From Chionoecetes opilio (Eukaryota > Arthropoda > Malacostraca > Decapoda > Majidae), in the NCBI GenBank assembly GCA_016584305.1, contig JACEEZ010023500.1:115306-179305 (forward strand): 64,000 nucleotides of DNA, read 5' to 3'. Under the pieces are notes generated by a model. It saw only the letters and a program-made list of their open reading frames with translations. It was not told where the DNA came from and searched no databases. Shown in pieces: positions 22,125-31,910 of the stretch; within the stretch, counting starts at the first letter, position 1, and every line of letters starts with the position of its first letter. Made by a program: the position numbers and the translations under genes.

Positions 22125-23701
22125 TCATTCCACCTCGGTGTTCAGGAAGGCAATAGCGTCTGTCCTCTTCGGTCCTCTACTATTCTTCTTTTTTCTTCTC
22201 CCTGTACTGCGCCCACTCCACGACGTTCCAGCCGGGCCATCTCTTCCCCAGGTAGGACAGGTGCACTCCGTCCCTCGCCCAAACTTCTCTCCAGCTATCT
22301 GCTCCCACAGCTGCAGGCCGTCACATCTCCACTCCTCCGTCTTACGTAAGCACTCTGCATTCAGCCACTTCCTTTTCTTGTCGTACTTTGTTCCTTCTTT
22401 TTCTAGTCTCCTCGGTATCGACATCACGAGCACATTTTCACCAACTCTTGTCTTGGCAAGTCGCACAATTTCTCTCATGGTCTCCAACGATCTCAACTCG
22501 CCCACTTCCATCAGTCCGTTTCCACCGCCTTCCACTACCACCAAGTCGTCGGGTTTCATCTCCTCCAGGTGCTCCTTCACCACCAGCCGGATCATATCAA
22601 TTCTAGCGCCACCTTCCATTTTGTCCATGATCCTATAGTATCCTGATGTCAAGAAGTGGATCTCCTTCCCCACTCCTTTCAGGATACTGTCGCCGAACAG
22701 CCACAACCGACGCTGCAGCTTTCCTTGCCTGTGACTCATCTTTGTGCCGTTTCTTACTTTTTTCCAGTTCTGTGTTCCTACTCCCACCCAGCTGGCATAC
22801 TTCTGGCCAGACTCGTCCTGGCTGACTCCTGGCTCCTCCGCCGCCGCCTTCTTCCTCACTGATAGCCTTTCCCTAGCCGCTGCTGTTGCTGCTGCTGCTG
22901 CTACTGCTGCTTCTTTTCCTTGGTTGTTTTCTCCTGGCTCTACCGCTGCCTCCCCCTCCCTCACTGGTGTCTTTTTCTTTACCACTGCTGCTGCTGCTGT
23001 TTCTGCTGCTGCTGCTACTGCTGCTGCTGCTGCTTCTTTTCCTTGGTTGTTTTCTCCTGGCTCTCCGCCCTGCGTCCCCCTCCTCACTGGTGTCTTTTTC
23101 TTTACCACTGCTGCTGCTGCTGCTGCTGCTGTTTCTGCTGCTGCTCCTGTTGCTGCTGCTGCCTCCTTTCCTTGGTTGTTTTCTCCTAGCTCTACTGCTG
23201 CCTCCTCCTCCCTCACTGGTGGCCTTTCCTTTACCACTACTGCTGCTGTTGCTGCTGCTATGTTCCGGCAGCTGATATGTATCACTGGTGGCTGCTACGT
23301 ACCATCCAATGTTTCTATGCACCGCGGCTGTTTTCTTTGAGCTCTGGGTCTCTTCCTCTTCTTCTGTTGTTTCTGGTAATTTCACCTCTGTTACTACCGC
23401 TGCTTCCTCTACTTGCTGGCTTTCTTCCACAAACCCTTTTTCACCAGTTTCTTTCCGTTTTGCATACGAATGCTCCTGCTCTTCATTATTTTCTTCCTCT
23501 TTTTCTTCTTCTTTTCTGTTCCTGTTGTTCTTCCTCTGAATCACTGACCACTTCTTCCACCGCTTGTGAGGTATTTTTATCCTCATCCCCGGCTGCTCTT
23601 GCTACCCGTTCTTTCTTTGTTTTCCACTCTTTCTTTGAAATGTGCAAACATTTCGTGCACAGGAACACTAAGCACTTCACTTTGAGGGTTTTCTGTGACA
23701 C
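22125..23701 (-). pseudogene. ORF1 of element A: Ala-rich repeats and SGNH-esterase-type domain
   Basis: The N-terminus from 23701 reads VKCLVFLCTKCLHISKKEW, with a Cys/His pattern, then an acidic/basic stretch (DEDKNTSQAVEEVVSDSEEE). The middle holds four tandem repeats of KKKTPVREGEAAVEPGENNQ separated by poly-Ala. The C-terminal half, in one intact frame to 22125, reads RRLWLFGDSILKGVGKEIHF, then DDLVVVEGGGNGL and further conserved hydrophobic strands. GDS with a downstream G-x-N is the block I/block III signature of SGNH hydrolases. A His of block V is not clear to me. Such esterase-like ORF1p domains are known in CR1-type elements and are thought to act in the RNP or on membranes. A frame switch is needed between the N-terminal and repeat regions, so this is probably not a functional ORF. 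A simple CDS call for 23285-22125 (386 codons) is the longest intact part. Confidence 0.75.
22873..23250 (-). repeat. Intragenic tandem repeat in ORF1 with CTG/CAG runs
   Basis: Four units of ~110-125 bp, each with (CTG)n followed by ttcttttccttggttgtttt and ctcactggtgtctttttctt. On the coding strand they give poly-Ala plus a charged KKTPVREGE.AVEPGENNQGKE unit. The Ser-rich, Leu-rich and Cys-rich frames over the same bases are shadows. Confidence 0.85.
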
Positions 23702-23966
23702 GTCCCCTAGCCCCCGTACACACTTTGTATGGTAGCCTACCAGTCGTCACATCTTTCACACCCTACCGCTTTTCTATCCCTGCTCGTCACCTTGTTACAA
23801 CTTCCAGTCACTATTAAACATGGTTCACTGCTTACTGTTCAGAGATAACACACAAAACTGTCTCCGCCTCTCCTGCACGTGTGCCTCCTCCAGCGGCTGT
23901 CTCCTATTTTTTTTTTTTTTTTTTCCTGTCTTTTCTGAATCCATTCTGCTCTTCACCCATACACAA

Positions 23967-24650
23967 GAAGAAGAAAAAGACTGCACACCTGCACCGCCTC
24001 TGTCTCCCCGAGTCCCCTGACCCCCACTGCCCCTGTGGTGCAGGAACGTCTCTGAGACTATTGAACACCTTCTGCTGCAGTGTCCGCGCTTCCACGCCCA
24101 CCGTGTAGTGCTAGTGACGGTGCTACACTCTCAACTCCTCTCCCTGAACGTCACCACCTGTGACCTGACCACCCTGCTGGCGTCCCCCCCTCACGGCGAC
24201 ACGCTGTCCTCCGCCTCACCTGTGCCTCCTGAGGAAGACAGGTCAACTACCGCGCCTGTGATAGCATCATAGGACAGCACCAGGGCTCATAGTGTTCCCC
24301 AAGGGATCCTCGCAGCCCTAAAACAACACAACAACAACAACAACAACACAGCTGTGCAGCAGCAGCAGCAGCTTGGCGGGGAGGAGACGTTAGCGCACAA
24401 GTGCTGTGTTTTCTTGGCTGTTCACCTCGTGCTGTGGTTTGCAGCGGTGGTCGCGGCTCAGGAAGGGTGAGTAGAGATGTGGGGTTATAGTATGAAGTAG
24501 TGACCTGGTGTAAGCCGGGGGTCAAGGGGTGACATGAGCCTTGTTATGGGCGGCCAGGGAGGGAAGGCCAGGCTGACTTGGACCCCTGGGCTGCCTTGCT
24601 GTTGCTGGGGACTGGGCTGTAGTGACTTTGATGGTGTTTGTTTATTCTTA
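23967..24650 (+). mobile_element. Jockey-like non-LTR retrotransposon 3' end, copy 2
   Basis: Near-identical to 905-1582, including the shared frameshift within the CPCG..ETIEHLLLQCP knuckle, the CAA and CAG runs, and the downstream UTR. The 5' border (agaagaaaaagactg) is the same in both copies. The clean quality here makes it the better reference. It is directly followed by the minisatellite-bearing repeat. Confidence 0.8.
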
Positions 24651-24651
24651 T

Positions 24652-25272
24652 GACTAGCCGCAAAGCCGCCCTCCGGGCGGACTTTTTGGCTAGCTCCTGC
24701 AGAGGGCTATTGGTGGACCTTCGGCCCACCAAACACGGACTCTCCAGATAGCCCCTTCTAACTTTCCTGAAATCATGGATGTAGAAATGTATGTATTCCC
24801 CCCACCCATTCACTCACCCATTATCCATCACCCCCCACCCATTCACTCACCCATTACCCATCACCACACACCCATTCACTCACCCATTACCCATCACCCC
24901 CCACCTATTCCCTATTCCATCACCCCCCACCCCCCACCCATCACCCCCCACCCATTCACTCACCCATCACCCCACACCCATTACCCATCACCCCACCCAT
25001 TCACTCACCCATTACCCATCACCCTACATCAAAGTTTCCTCAATTCTCGCAACCCACTTTTTTTTTCACAATTCTCGCTAATAGGCTGCTAAAAAAAAGA
25101 AAAAAAAAGTGATCGGAGCATCTCATAAGTAGGCTTAAAACCTTCCCCTGGTTGACCTGGTTCCAAAAATGTGCCATATGAGGTGATTGCGCCACGGGGG
25201 GCGGAACCTATACCACACACACACACACACACACAGACAGACAGACACACTTTCGCTTATATTATTATAGAT
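24652..25272 (+). mobile_element. Interspersed repeat carrying a CCCATTCACTCA minisatellite, short copy
   Basis: It starts with a GC-rich head (gccgccctccgggcggac, a small perfect hairpin), then cagatagccccttctaactt and cctgaaatcatgga. A tandem array of ACCCATTCACTCACCCATTA units runs from 24796 to 25024. Then come an A-rich stretch, a common tail (tgccatatgaggtgatt), a (CA)n/(GACA)n tract and a terminal tttcgcttatattattatag. A second copy with the same order is at 59725-60946. It is non-coding; the mobilising partner is unknown. Confidence 0.8.
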
Positions 25273-25384
25273 GGATACACCTATCTATCTGCCTGACTAT
25301 TCTAACTGGGTCCAATAATAAAAAAGTTTAATAAAATATCAAACAAAAGCGATGCAGGTCACAAGAAGAGGAAGAGGGAGGCAT

Positions 25385-25739
25385 GGTAATTATGGAGGAG
25401 AGTTTCACGGTCTATTTCAGAGACACCGACTAGTTTTTCCTGGCCTAAAACAGGTGCTTTTTCTAATGGAGATAGTTTTTTTTTGCGAAAAACCATATTT
25501 TTTGACAAAAAACAAACAACAAACTTTAGGTTAGGTTTCATTAAAGCTTATAAGACCCTGACAAATTTTTCCCGCCCAAATTTCAGTTTTTTTTCTGATG
25601 GAGATTTTTTTTTTTTTTTCCTTTCGGTAATTGAATTTCTGCACTACAAAAAACTATCTCCATTAGAAAAAGCACCTGTTTTAGGCCAGGAAAAACTGTC
25701 GTTCTCTGAAATGCCGGGAAACTCTCCTCCATAATTACC
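25385..25739. mobile_element. Palindromic MITE, GGTAATTATGGAGGAGAG termini
   Basis: The left arm GGTAATTATGGAGGAGAG, cagagacaccgactag and tttttcctggcctaaaacag is mirrored at the right end (ctgttttaggccaggaaaaa, ctctcctccataattacc) over ~90 bp. Position 25740 is the single undetermined base n, right at the terminus. Related copies lie at 26993-27430, 27422-27640 and, diverged, 37330-37585. The same terminus appears inverted near 31911-31935. Confidence 0.85.
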
Positions 25740-25829
25740 NTGTTTTCCCTGTATCTAATCTATCTATATATCTATCTATCTACATCACAGAGTTATACAC
25801 TATGTGACCTATACATCCATCCATCAATG

Positions 25830-26083
<254 letters not shown>

Positions 26084-26204
26084 ATGAAGGCGTTGCAGGT
26101 CAGAATTCAGCCAAGAATAGAAAAGTCTCGCCTCATACAAGGAAAAGAAAACCAATTCAAAGTATAGCCTCGAGAGAGACAGGGACTTCATAATACTTCT
26201 AAAC

Positions 26205-26510
26205 ACTTATTTCAGCACATTTAACCATTAAATAGTGAATGTATACGTTCCTTAATAACTCATCTATATATTGCCTGCCTTTTCCATGTATATTAGGACT
26301 TATTTACAGGTTTTTAAGGCAGATATATGGGGAAAAGACGATTTTTTAGAGACTATAATATCTTTAGGCATTTATTTCAGCACATTTAACCATTTAGTAG
26401 TGAATATATACGTTCCTTAATAACTCATCTATATATTGCCTGCCTTTTCCATGTATATTATGACTTATTTACAGGTTTTTAAGGCAGATATATGGGGAAA
26501 AGACGATATT
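26205..26510 (+). repeat. Recent 164-bp tandem duplication
   Basis: Two near-identical copies: tttcagcacatttaacc at ~26212 and ~26376, and aaggcagatatatggggaaa in both. The period is 164 bp, with only a few substitutions between copies. It is non-coding. The GC-rich stretch that follows (26520-26600) ends in tgttcaggtaaat, which could be a splice donor, but no gene can be supported. Confidence 0.85.
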
Positions 26511-26783
26511 TAGGTCTTGGTGTGAGTGGGCGGCTGACTGGCTGTGTTTACGTTTACCCTGGCGGCGGTGAGGCGGCGGTGTGTTCAGGTAAATATATTA
26601 GTTATTTCACGTGTTTTAGGTATTATACTGATATGTTATGAGTGTTGATGTGTGTGTGGGTGACCTGTGTGTGTGTGTGTGTATAGGGGAGGGCGGGGCA
26701 GGCATGGTGGGGGGTTATTTCCTGTGTTATGTGATGGTTGTGTGTGTGTGTCGGGGTGAAGGAGGCTGGGCTCAGGGCTGTCT

Positions 26784-26848
26784 GGAACTGTCGCCGATAG
26801 GAATTCTCGCGGACGTCGACGAGTGTTCCTATTTCTGGCGACAGTTCT
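26784..26848. repeat. 65-bp palindromic unit with GGAACTGTCGCCGATAGGAA ends
   Basis: GGAACTGTCGCCGATAGGAA at the left pairs with TTCCTATTTCTGGCGACAGT at the right. The same terminus begins the Merlin-containing element at 26937 and ends it at 31983. Confidence 0.65.
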
Positions 26849-26992
26849 AGCTCTTGATCTTGAGTTAGGTTATGTAGGCCAGGTGACCAATGTCCAGGTT
26901 AGGTTAGTGAACGAGCGGGGGCGTGGCTTTACCAGTGGAACTGTCGCCGAAAATTTCCACGTCTGCGAGTGTATTACTGTCGGCGAGAATGG

Positions 26993-27430
26993 TAATTATG
27001 GAGGAGAGTTTCACGGTCTATTTCAGAGACACCGACTAGTTTTTCCTGGCCTAAAACAGGTGCTTTTTCTAATGGAGATAGGTTTTTTTTGCGCAAAACC
27101 ATAGTTTTTGACAAAAAAAAAAAAAAAAAAAAAATTTTTTTGCCTAAAATAGGTGCTTCTTCTACTCGAGATAGTTTTATATAGCGCACAAACATAAATA
27201 CCAAAAAAAAAAAAAAAAAAATCCGAAATTCTGTATAATTTTATAGATTTTTTTTTTTTTTTTTTTTTTTGTTCCTTTTGGTATTTATGTTTGTGCGCTA
27301 TAGAAAACTATCTCGAGTAGAAGCACCTATTTTAGGCAAAAAACAATATATAATTATTTTTATTTTTTTTGGTCAAAAACTATGGTTTTGCGCAAAAAAA
27401 AACTATCTCCATTAGAAAAAGCGGTAATTA
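26993..27430. repeat. Nested palindrome with two concentric inverted repeats
   Basis: The outer arms are the GGTAATTATGG MITE terminus and its mirror (aactatctccattagaaaaagc at 27401-27422). The inner arms, 27141-27215 and 27275-27345, pair as gcctaaaataggtgcttctt with aagaagcacctattttaggc-like sequence, and tatttatgtttgtgcgctat with its mirror. A/T homopolymers separate the arms. Another partial copy in reverse orientation to 25530-25739 follows at 27422-27640. Confidence 0.75.
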
Positions 27431-27639
27431 TGGAGGAGAGTTTTACGGTCTATTTCAGAGACACCGACTAGTTTTTCCTGGCCTAAAACAGGTGCTTTTT
27501 CTAATGGAGATAGTTTTTTGTAGTGCAGAAACTTAATTACCGAAAGGAAAAAAAAAAAAAAAAATCTCCATCAGAAAAAAAACAGAAATTTGGGCGGGAA
27601 AAATTTGTCAGGGTCTTATAAGCTTTAATGAAACCTAAC

Positions 27640-27805
27640 CTAAACTTATAGGTTTTAATGAAACCTAACCTAACCTAACCACAAAGTATACCTAACCTAA
27701 CCTAACCACAAAGTATACCCAACCCAACCTAACCTAACCTAACAACCACAAAGTATACCTAACCTAACCTTAACCACAAAGTATACCTAACCTAACCTTA
27801 ACACT
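27640..27805 (+). repeat. CCTAA (TTAGG-type) telomere-like repeats with CACAAAGTATA spacers
   Basis: Four or five short runs of (CCTAA)n, each joined by a cacaaagtatac spacer, form a higher-order repeat of about 35-45 bp. TTAGG is the common arthropod telomere unit. The spacers and imperfect units indicate an interstitial or transposon-internal repeat, not a telomere. Confidence 0.75.
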
Positions 27806-27909
27806 CTTACCTAGTGAGGTGGTGGATAGCAGCGCGCGATTTCCCGTAGGAAGTGATGGAGAATGGTTGTATGGTCTGTGTGACTGTGGCAGAACAAATA
27901 TCGGGCGAA

Positions 27910-28735
27910 TTACTGCCTATAGTGGTCTTTTTTGTTGCCAGCTCTGAGAACCCAGCTCTTAATGTCTTTCCAGAGCCGTTCGATATTGTTGGTATGTACC
28001 CGCGTCACTGGATCCACAAAGTTCTTAGAGTGGTTCACGACTCTGTGTGTATAACCCAGGTCGCTGAGGCCACTATAGGCTTTCCAACAGTCACTGTATA
28101 TTATTGACCCAGGGAGGATGTACTTTTGGCACAGGGGAATGAGGGTAGCAGCGTCTCTTTGCTCCACAGGGAAAACAAAGCGCCTCTTTGTCTCCCTGTC
28201 TATGCCCCCAAAAACCCACACTCCATCCACTAATCTGCCGCGATTGTATTTACGTTTGCCAAATTTACTCTCATCAATTTCCACCACTATCCCCGGGCCA
28301 CCGATTGGCTGCTGGTCGTCCAGCCACTTCTCGCACACCTCACCGCAGAAGCTTTTCCAATCCACCACTGTCTTTTCAGCGAGGCCAAAGTTATTTTGGA
28401 AGTAATGCTGAGTGTAAAACTTCCTCAAGAAAGCATTTATAAAAAGTAAGTTCACACTTGGGGACACTTTCACTTTTTCCAGCCACGTTCCTTTCAGACG
28501 TGAGGCATAGAAATCGCATCTTATTTCACGTTTTGACTTCGGATGGTGGCGTAGGCGCTTACTGCAGTGAAAACCACGTCCATTTTTGGTCAAAGACAGC
28601 TCACGCCTGCAGTGATCACACTTTCTCTTAATTGGTATGACACCGTGTTCTTCAAACACTTTCAGAGCCTCTTGGTCTTTGTTAAGGTATAATTGAATGA
28701 TAGTGACTTCACTTGCCTTACAACCTACACACTAG
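27910..28735 (-). CDS. Merlin-family (IS1595/ISXO2-like) DDE transposase, 5' end split by an insertion
   Basis: The visible intact frame from the Met at 28659 is 249 residues, and the same frame is open upstream to about 28735. An N-terminal zinc ribbon is present (CDHC at residues 14-17, then C32 and C48). The catalytic RNase H-like domain has IVVEIDESKFGKRKY (D129), GSIIYSDCWKAYSGL (D190) and HTNNIERLWKDIKSWV (E227). The GVWVFGGIDRETK strand is also typical. This matches the ISXO2-type transposase domain of eukaryotic Merlin elements, which cut and paste the element. The upstream reading stops at the border of the 28733-31402 transposon. On the far side, a Met-Glu-Cys-Val start lies in a matching TG-repeat context, so the real start was probably there. 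No internal stop is seen, which is unusual in this window and suggests recent activity. It could instead be translated from an internal Met without the first ~40 residues. Confidence 0.85.
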
Positions 28736-31402
28736 GGTGCCAATAAAAATCAAAAGTTTGAATTTTTCTTCCTACTTTGGTGTAATGGTGCATCTATGCA
28801 AGAAACCATCGTATGCAAAGTTTGACCTCAATCGGTTGATATTTAGGGGTGGCAGATTACAACTTTGTTATTTACCCTTATGCACTGGCCTATTAAGGAG
28901 GGGATGTCATCTCTTGAAAGCGGACAAGCCGGACATCCCTTCCCCAGCAGGGCTGCTGGTCCCCCTCTTGGTGAGTATTAGCCCCTCGGTGGGGGGGTAT
29001 CATGGGGAGCCACCCCACTCATTGTGGCCGGCTTGGCCGGGAAGGGAAGCCTTCAGGGTCCCGGGCTGTTGATGGCGATGGGCCTCCACAACTTGGAGGA
29101 GGAACTGGCGCTGTTCCTCGTCTTTGGTCAGCCGGAGGTTGAAGGACTGGATGAGCGCCACTCCTCGCTCGGCTGTGTCGTTGACGACGCGAAGTCCCTC
29201 GATTCAGCGGCAGGCCTCGGCCTCGACGATTCCTCTTCCTGCCACTTCCGAGGGTTGGCGGACAGGAAGTCGGTCTTGATATCAAGAGGTTCGAAGAGGC
29301 GGAGGGAATTTTTCGTGGCGAAGGAGGGCAGTGTTGCCGCAGGAACTTGTGATGATGGGAGGTTTATTCGCTTGGCGGGTTCCTCGGCTCCTTCATCGTA
29401 GAGAATGGCCTGTACAATTGCTTGTTTGTCGGAGACAGGGAGACGTGAGTCGAACAGTGACAGGCCAATGAGATCTTCGCTCAAGTACCAGAAATGGCGG
29501 CTCAGAGTGGTGAAGCAGGCCTTCCGAATACTTTCGTCGTGGTACTGAAGGATGTCCTTAGCGAATCCAAGATCGTTGGCAGGAGCGTAGGATGGAACCG
29601 TCGATTCGAACCATCGCAGGACGTAGATCTCGGTTGCGAACGATGAGAACCGCTGGAGGGCTGACATTTCTCGAGGTGTGACGACTCCAGTCAGCTGCTC
29701 CCGAAACAAGATCATCTTCAGAGCGTAAATGATACGCGCCATCCAACGCGCTCGATGAAGCGCTCCGGGGCTACGGATCGAGGTCTTCGGAAGAGCGCCG
29801 CTGAGGAAAAGGATGCTCAGCTCAGCAAGTTCCTTATAGTCGTCACGGGGCTGCTTTGTCTGAAGCAGACGTTTCAAACCTTGAATGAGATCGTCCCTCT
29901 TGGAGACCAGAGTCTCCGGCAGATCTTCGTTGGTGGAGGGTTATTGCCGACTGGTTGATGTAAGACCAGTAGTCCTTGAAGCGAGAGAAGATGGTGATCT
30001 CAGGACCAGAAGATGACCCCAAACACGTAGAAAAGGCCTTCTCAAGGACAAGTGCGTGGACGTGATGACGGCAAGCAAATGAAACGAGGGGTCGGCCGAT
30101 CTTCTGTTGCAAGATGGTGCATGCACCATTGATGGCTCCAGTGTTGGCACTGGTTGTGTCGAAGCACATCGCCACGACTCGTTCCTGGACCCCCCAGTCT
30201 TCTAGAGCCTCGAACACAGCTGTAGCGGCGGCATCACCAGTTCCGGAGTGCAGTTTCGGGACTCCTAGGAGCTTCTCCACTCCTTCTCCTGTGACAAGGA
30301 TGGCGAGTCTTTGGGTGCGAGTGCCATCGTCCTGAGGAAGGATCTTCCCGTCCCAATGAACGGTAAGAGGGGTAAGAGGACTGAAAGTCTCTTTGATGTC
30401 CTTCGCCAAAGTGGACCTGTACTTCGCTCTTGCCTGTCGAATGGACTCGGGATTCAGCACAAGCTCTTGTGGATCGTGGCCCAAGCTACTTGCCGTAGCC
30501 GCCACAATTTGAAGGGCTTGGCGGCTACTGACCCCAGTTCTGTCAAGGGCTCCGACGAGATCAGGGGATAGGACGGACTTCATGCCCCGTGTCCTCAATC
30601 GCTTTGGTGGAGAAGCGACCCCGGCATCGGAAGAAGAAGTCGATGTGTTGGCAGCGTTGGCTGGACTTGATGACTCAGACGATGATGACTCCAGCTCCAC
30701 CATCTCTTCTCCTTTTGGCGTCTGTTGACGGCTACGTGAGAGAGAGCTTTCACGTCGGCAAACCGATTCTTTCAGCTTCTTGTCCAGACCAGCCATCGAA
30801 CCCCGCCTCCCCTTCTCCCGCTGGGCAAGAAGGAATTCCTTGTCTTCAGGAATGGTCATCAGAGTGAGGGCGTCGGAGGGGCGATGTCCAAAAGGCTGGG
30901 AGACTTTCTTGGAAGGTCTTCTGTTTTTCGGCAGGCGTGACTCCAGAGTTATTCTTGCTTTTGCTCAGGATCTTCCACTCGTCGAAAAGTCCAGTAATCT
31001 TCCTCCTCACGCTAGTTTCTGCGATGGTGGGGATCCTAGCTCGTGTCCAGAAGTCGAGGACCTCCTTTGCAGCCTCAGCTGCACTCTGCTGCACCGTCTT
31101 CTTCTCTTCCTTGTGTGCGTAGAAAAATCGTCGTAAAACGTCTCCACGGCTGGGAAGTTTTGCTCCTGTTATAGTAGGAACACAATGACCAAGAAGCCAA
31201 ACTTCAGTTTGCTTTCTCGTGGTCATGACCTGAGGGCGAAAAGAGGAAATGTTCAAGATCGATCCGCCACCTCTAAATATCAACCGATTAGCCTGAAACT
31301 TTGCACACGACAGTTTCTAAGTACAAGGCAGAATACCACAAAAGTACGTGAAAAAATATTGACTTTGAAAAATTACCCCTATGCGCTATTGGCACCCTAA
31401 CA
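28733..31402 (-). mobile_element. Complete ~2.67-kb DNA transposon with TAGGGTGCCAATA termini, uncharacterised superfamily
   Basis: The left end TAGGGTGCCAATA is mirrored at the right as TATTGGCACCCTA. Further in, a second matched block (TGCAAAGTTT, AATCGGTTGATATTTAG, GGTGGC.GAT; 28816-28852 against 31270-31305) extends the inverted repeats. One long minus-strand gene fills the interior. The outer flanks are (AC)n on both sides, hiding the exact target duplication. It sits inside the 5' end of the Merlin transposase gene. The ends resemble hAT termini (YAGGG) but the gene is not a standard hAT transposase. Confidence 0.8.
28998..31229 (-). pseudogene. Uncharacterised hAT-like DDE transposase-type gene (~720 codons, three frameshifts)
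   Basis: Start chosen at MTTRKQTEVWLLGHCVP (31229), just inside the right terminus. Three long frames plus a tail are joined by single-base shifts near 30893, 29945 and 29205. The first segment has ADV-type helical sequence (SRGDVLRRFFYAHKEEKKTV). The second reads DKEFLLAQREKGRRGSMAGL, a Ser-rich linker, then HWDGKILP (D170 of that frame, ~30350), LLGVPKLHSGTGDAAA, VAMCFDTTSANTGAINGACT (D234), SFACRHHVHALVLEKAF and GSSSGPEITIFSRFKDYW (E287). The third begins KRLLQTKQPRDDYKELAELS, and the last part reads RVVNDTAERGVALIQSFN then LTKDEEQRQFLLQVVEAHR. Acidic residue, second acid in a 'FDTT..NTG' loop, a CxHH box and a later Glu parallel the hAT RNase H-like fold. I recall similar unnamed proteins in arthropods and cnidarians, but no superfamily name. 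The presence of matching termini makes it the element's own transposase. Frameshifts may be decay or sequencing error. Confidence 0.7.
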
Positions 31403-31910
31403 CACACTCCATAATTTCAACTGACTAACTGAAGGGCGAAGGCCCGCGAAGGGTGATACAAATTTTAAAAGCCTTGTTTTAATTAAGAGCCCATGATTGG
31501 CTGTGGGGGAAATTATAATGGCCTTTGATTGGCTATTATATTAGTGTTCCTGAGTGGCTGAAGAAAAAAAATAGTGGCTTGTCATTGGCCTAACCCTACG
31601 GCCTCTGATTGGCTTGGTGAAAGGTGTGAAAAAAAGGTGTGAAATCTCTGAGTAACAAAGTTTTCCGTGTGTGGTTCCTTGACCTGCATCGTGTGAGTCC
31701 CTCGCGCAGGTCACTGCCTCGTACAGCCAGTGTCGGTAAAGAGTTTGATGGAGGAGGGTGTGTCTGGCTGCCCTATAGACAACCAAAAGATATTTTCAAT
31801 ATATACATAATTTTTTTTTTTTTTTTTATTGAGCGCAAGTAGAGTAGTAGTGTACAGTATACTGAGCCAAAAAAAAAATTGAAATCGTGAGTAGTAAGGT
31901 CTGTAGCGTA
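31403..31910. other. Merlin element 5' region, non-coding remainder
   Basis: This holds the sequence between the inserted transposon and the right Merlin terminus. It includes three diverged ~35-bp repeats of a 'tgattggct' word (about 31495-31615, and a weaker 'tcattggcc') and an A/T homopolymer at 31811-31828. On the minus strand a candidate ATG (GAG TGT GTG next) lies at about 31411. Confidence 0.5.

Larger units (their letters stand above)
18900..23966 (-). mobile_element. Nearly full-length CR1-like non-LTR retrotransposon (element A)
   Basis: About 5 kb on the minus strand. From 5' to 3' it holds a possible 5' UTR (23966-23702), ORF1 with an SGNH/GDS esterase-type domain, and ORF2 with AP-type endonuclease, reverse transcriptase and C-terminal knuckle. 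ORF1 proteins with an esterase domain are established for CR1-like non-LTR elements, which guides the clade call. Many single-base frameshifts and stops interrupt both frames. A small foreign RT scrap (GEEQNGFRKDR) and a poly-T run lie at about 23906-23965, at the join to the next retroelement. Confidence 0.75.

Noticed and set aside
22744..23340. Plus-strand 198-codon and other Leu-, Cys- or Ser-rich frames
   Set aside because: They are antisense or off-frame shadows of the ORF1 CTG/CAG repeats in element A.
25352..25534. 60-codon frames on both strands
   Set aside because: They are translations of the arms of a palindromic MITE and have no independent support.
27640..27805. True chromosome end (telomere)
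   Set aside because: Units are short, interrupted by a fixed spacer, and flanked on both sides by transposon sequence.
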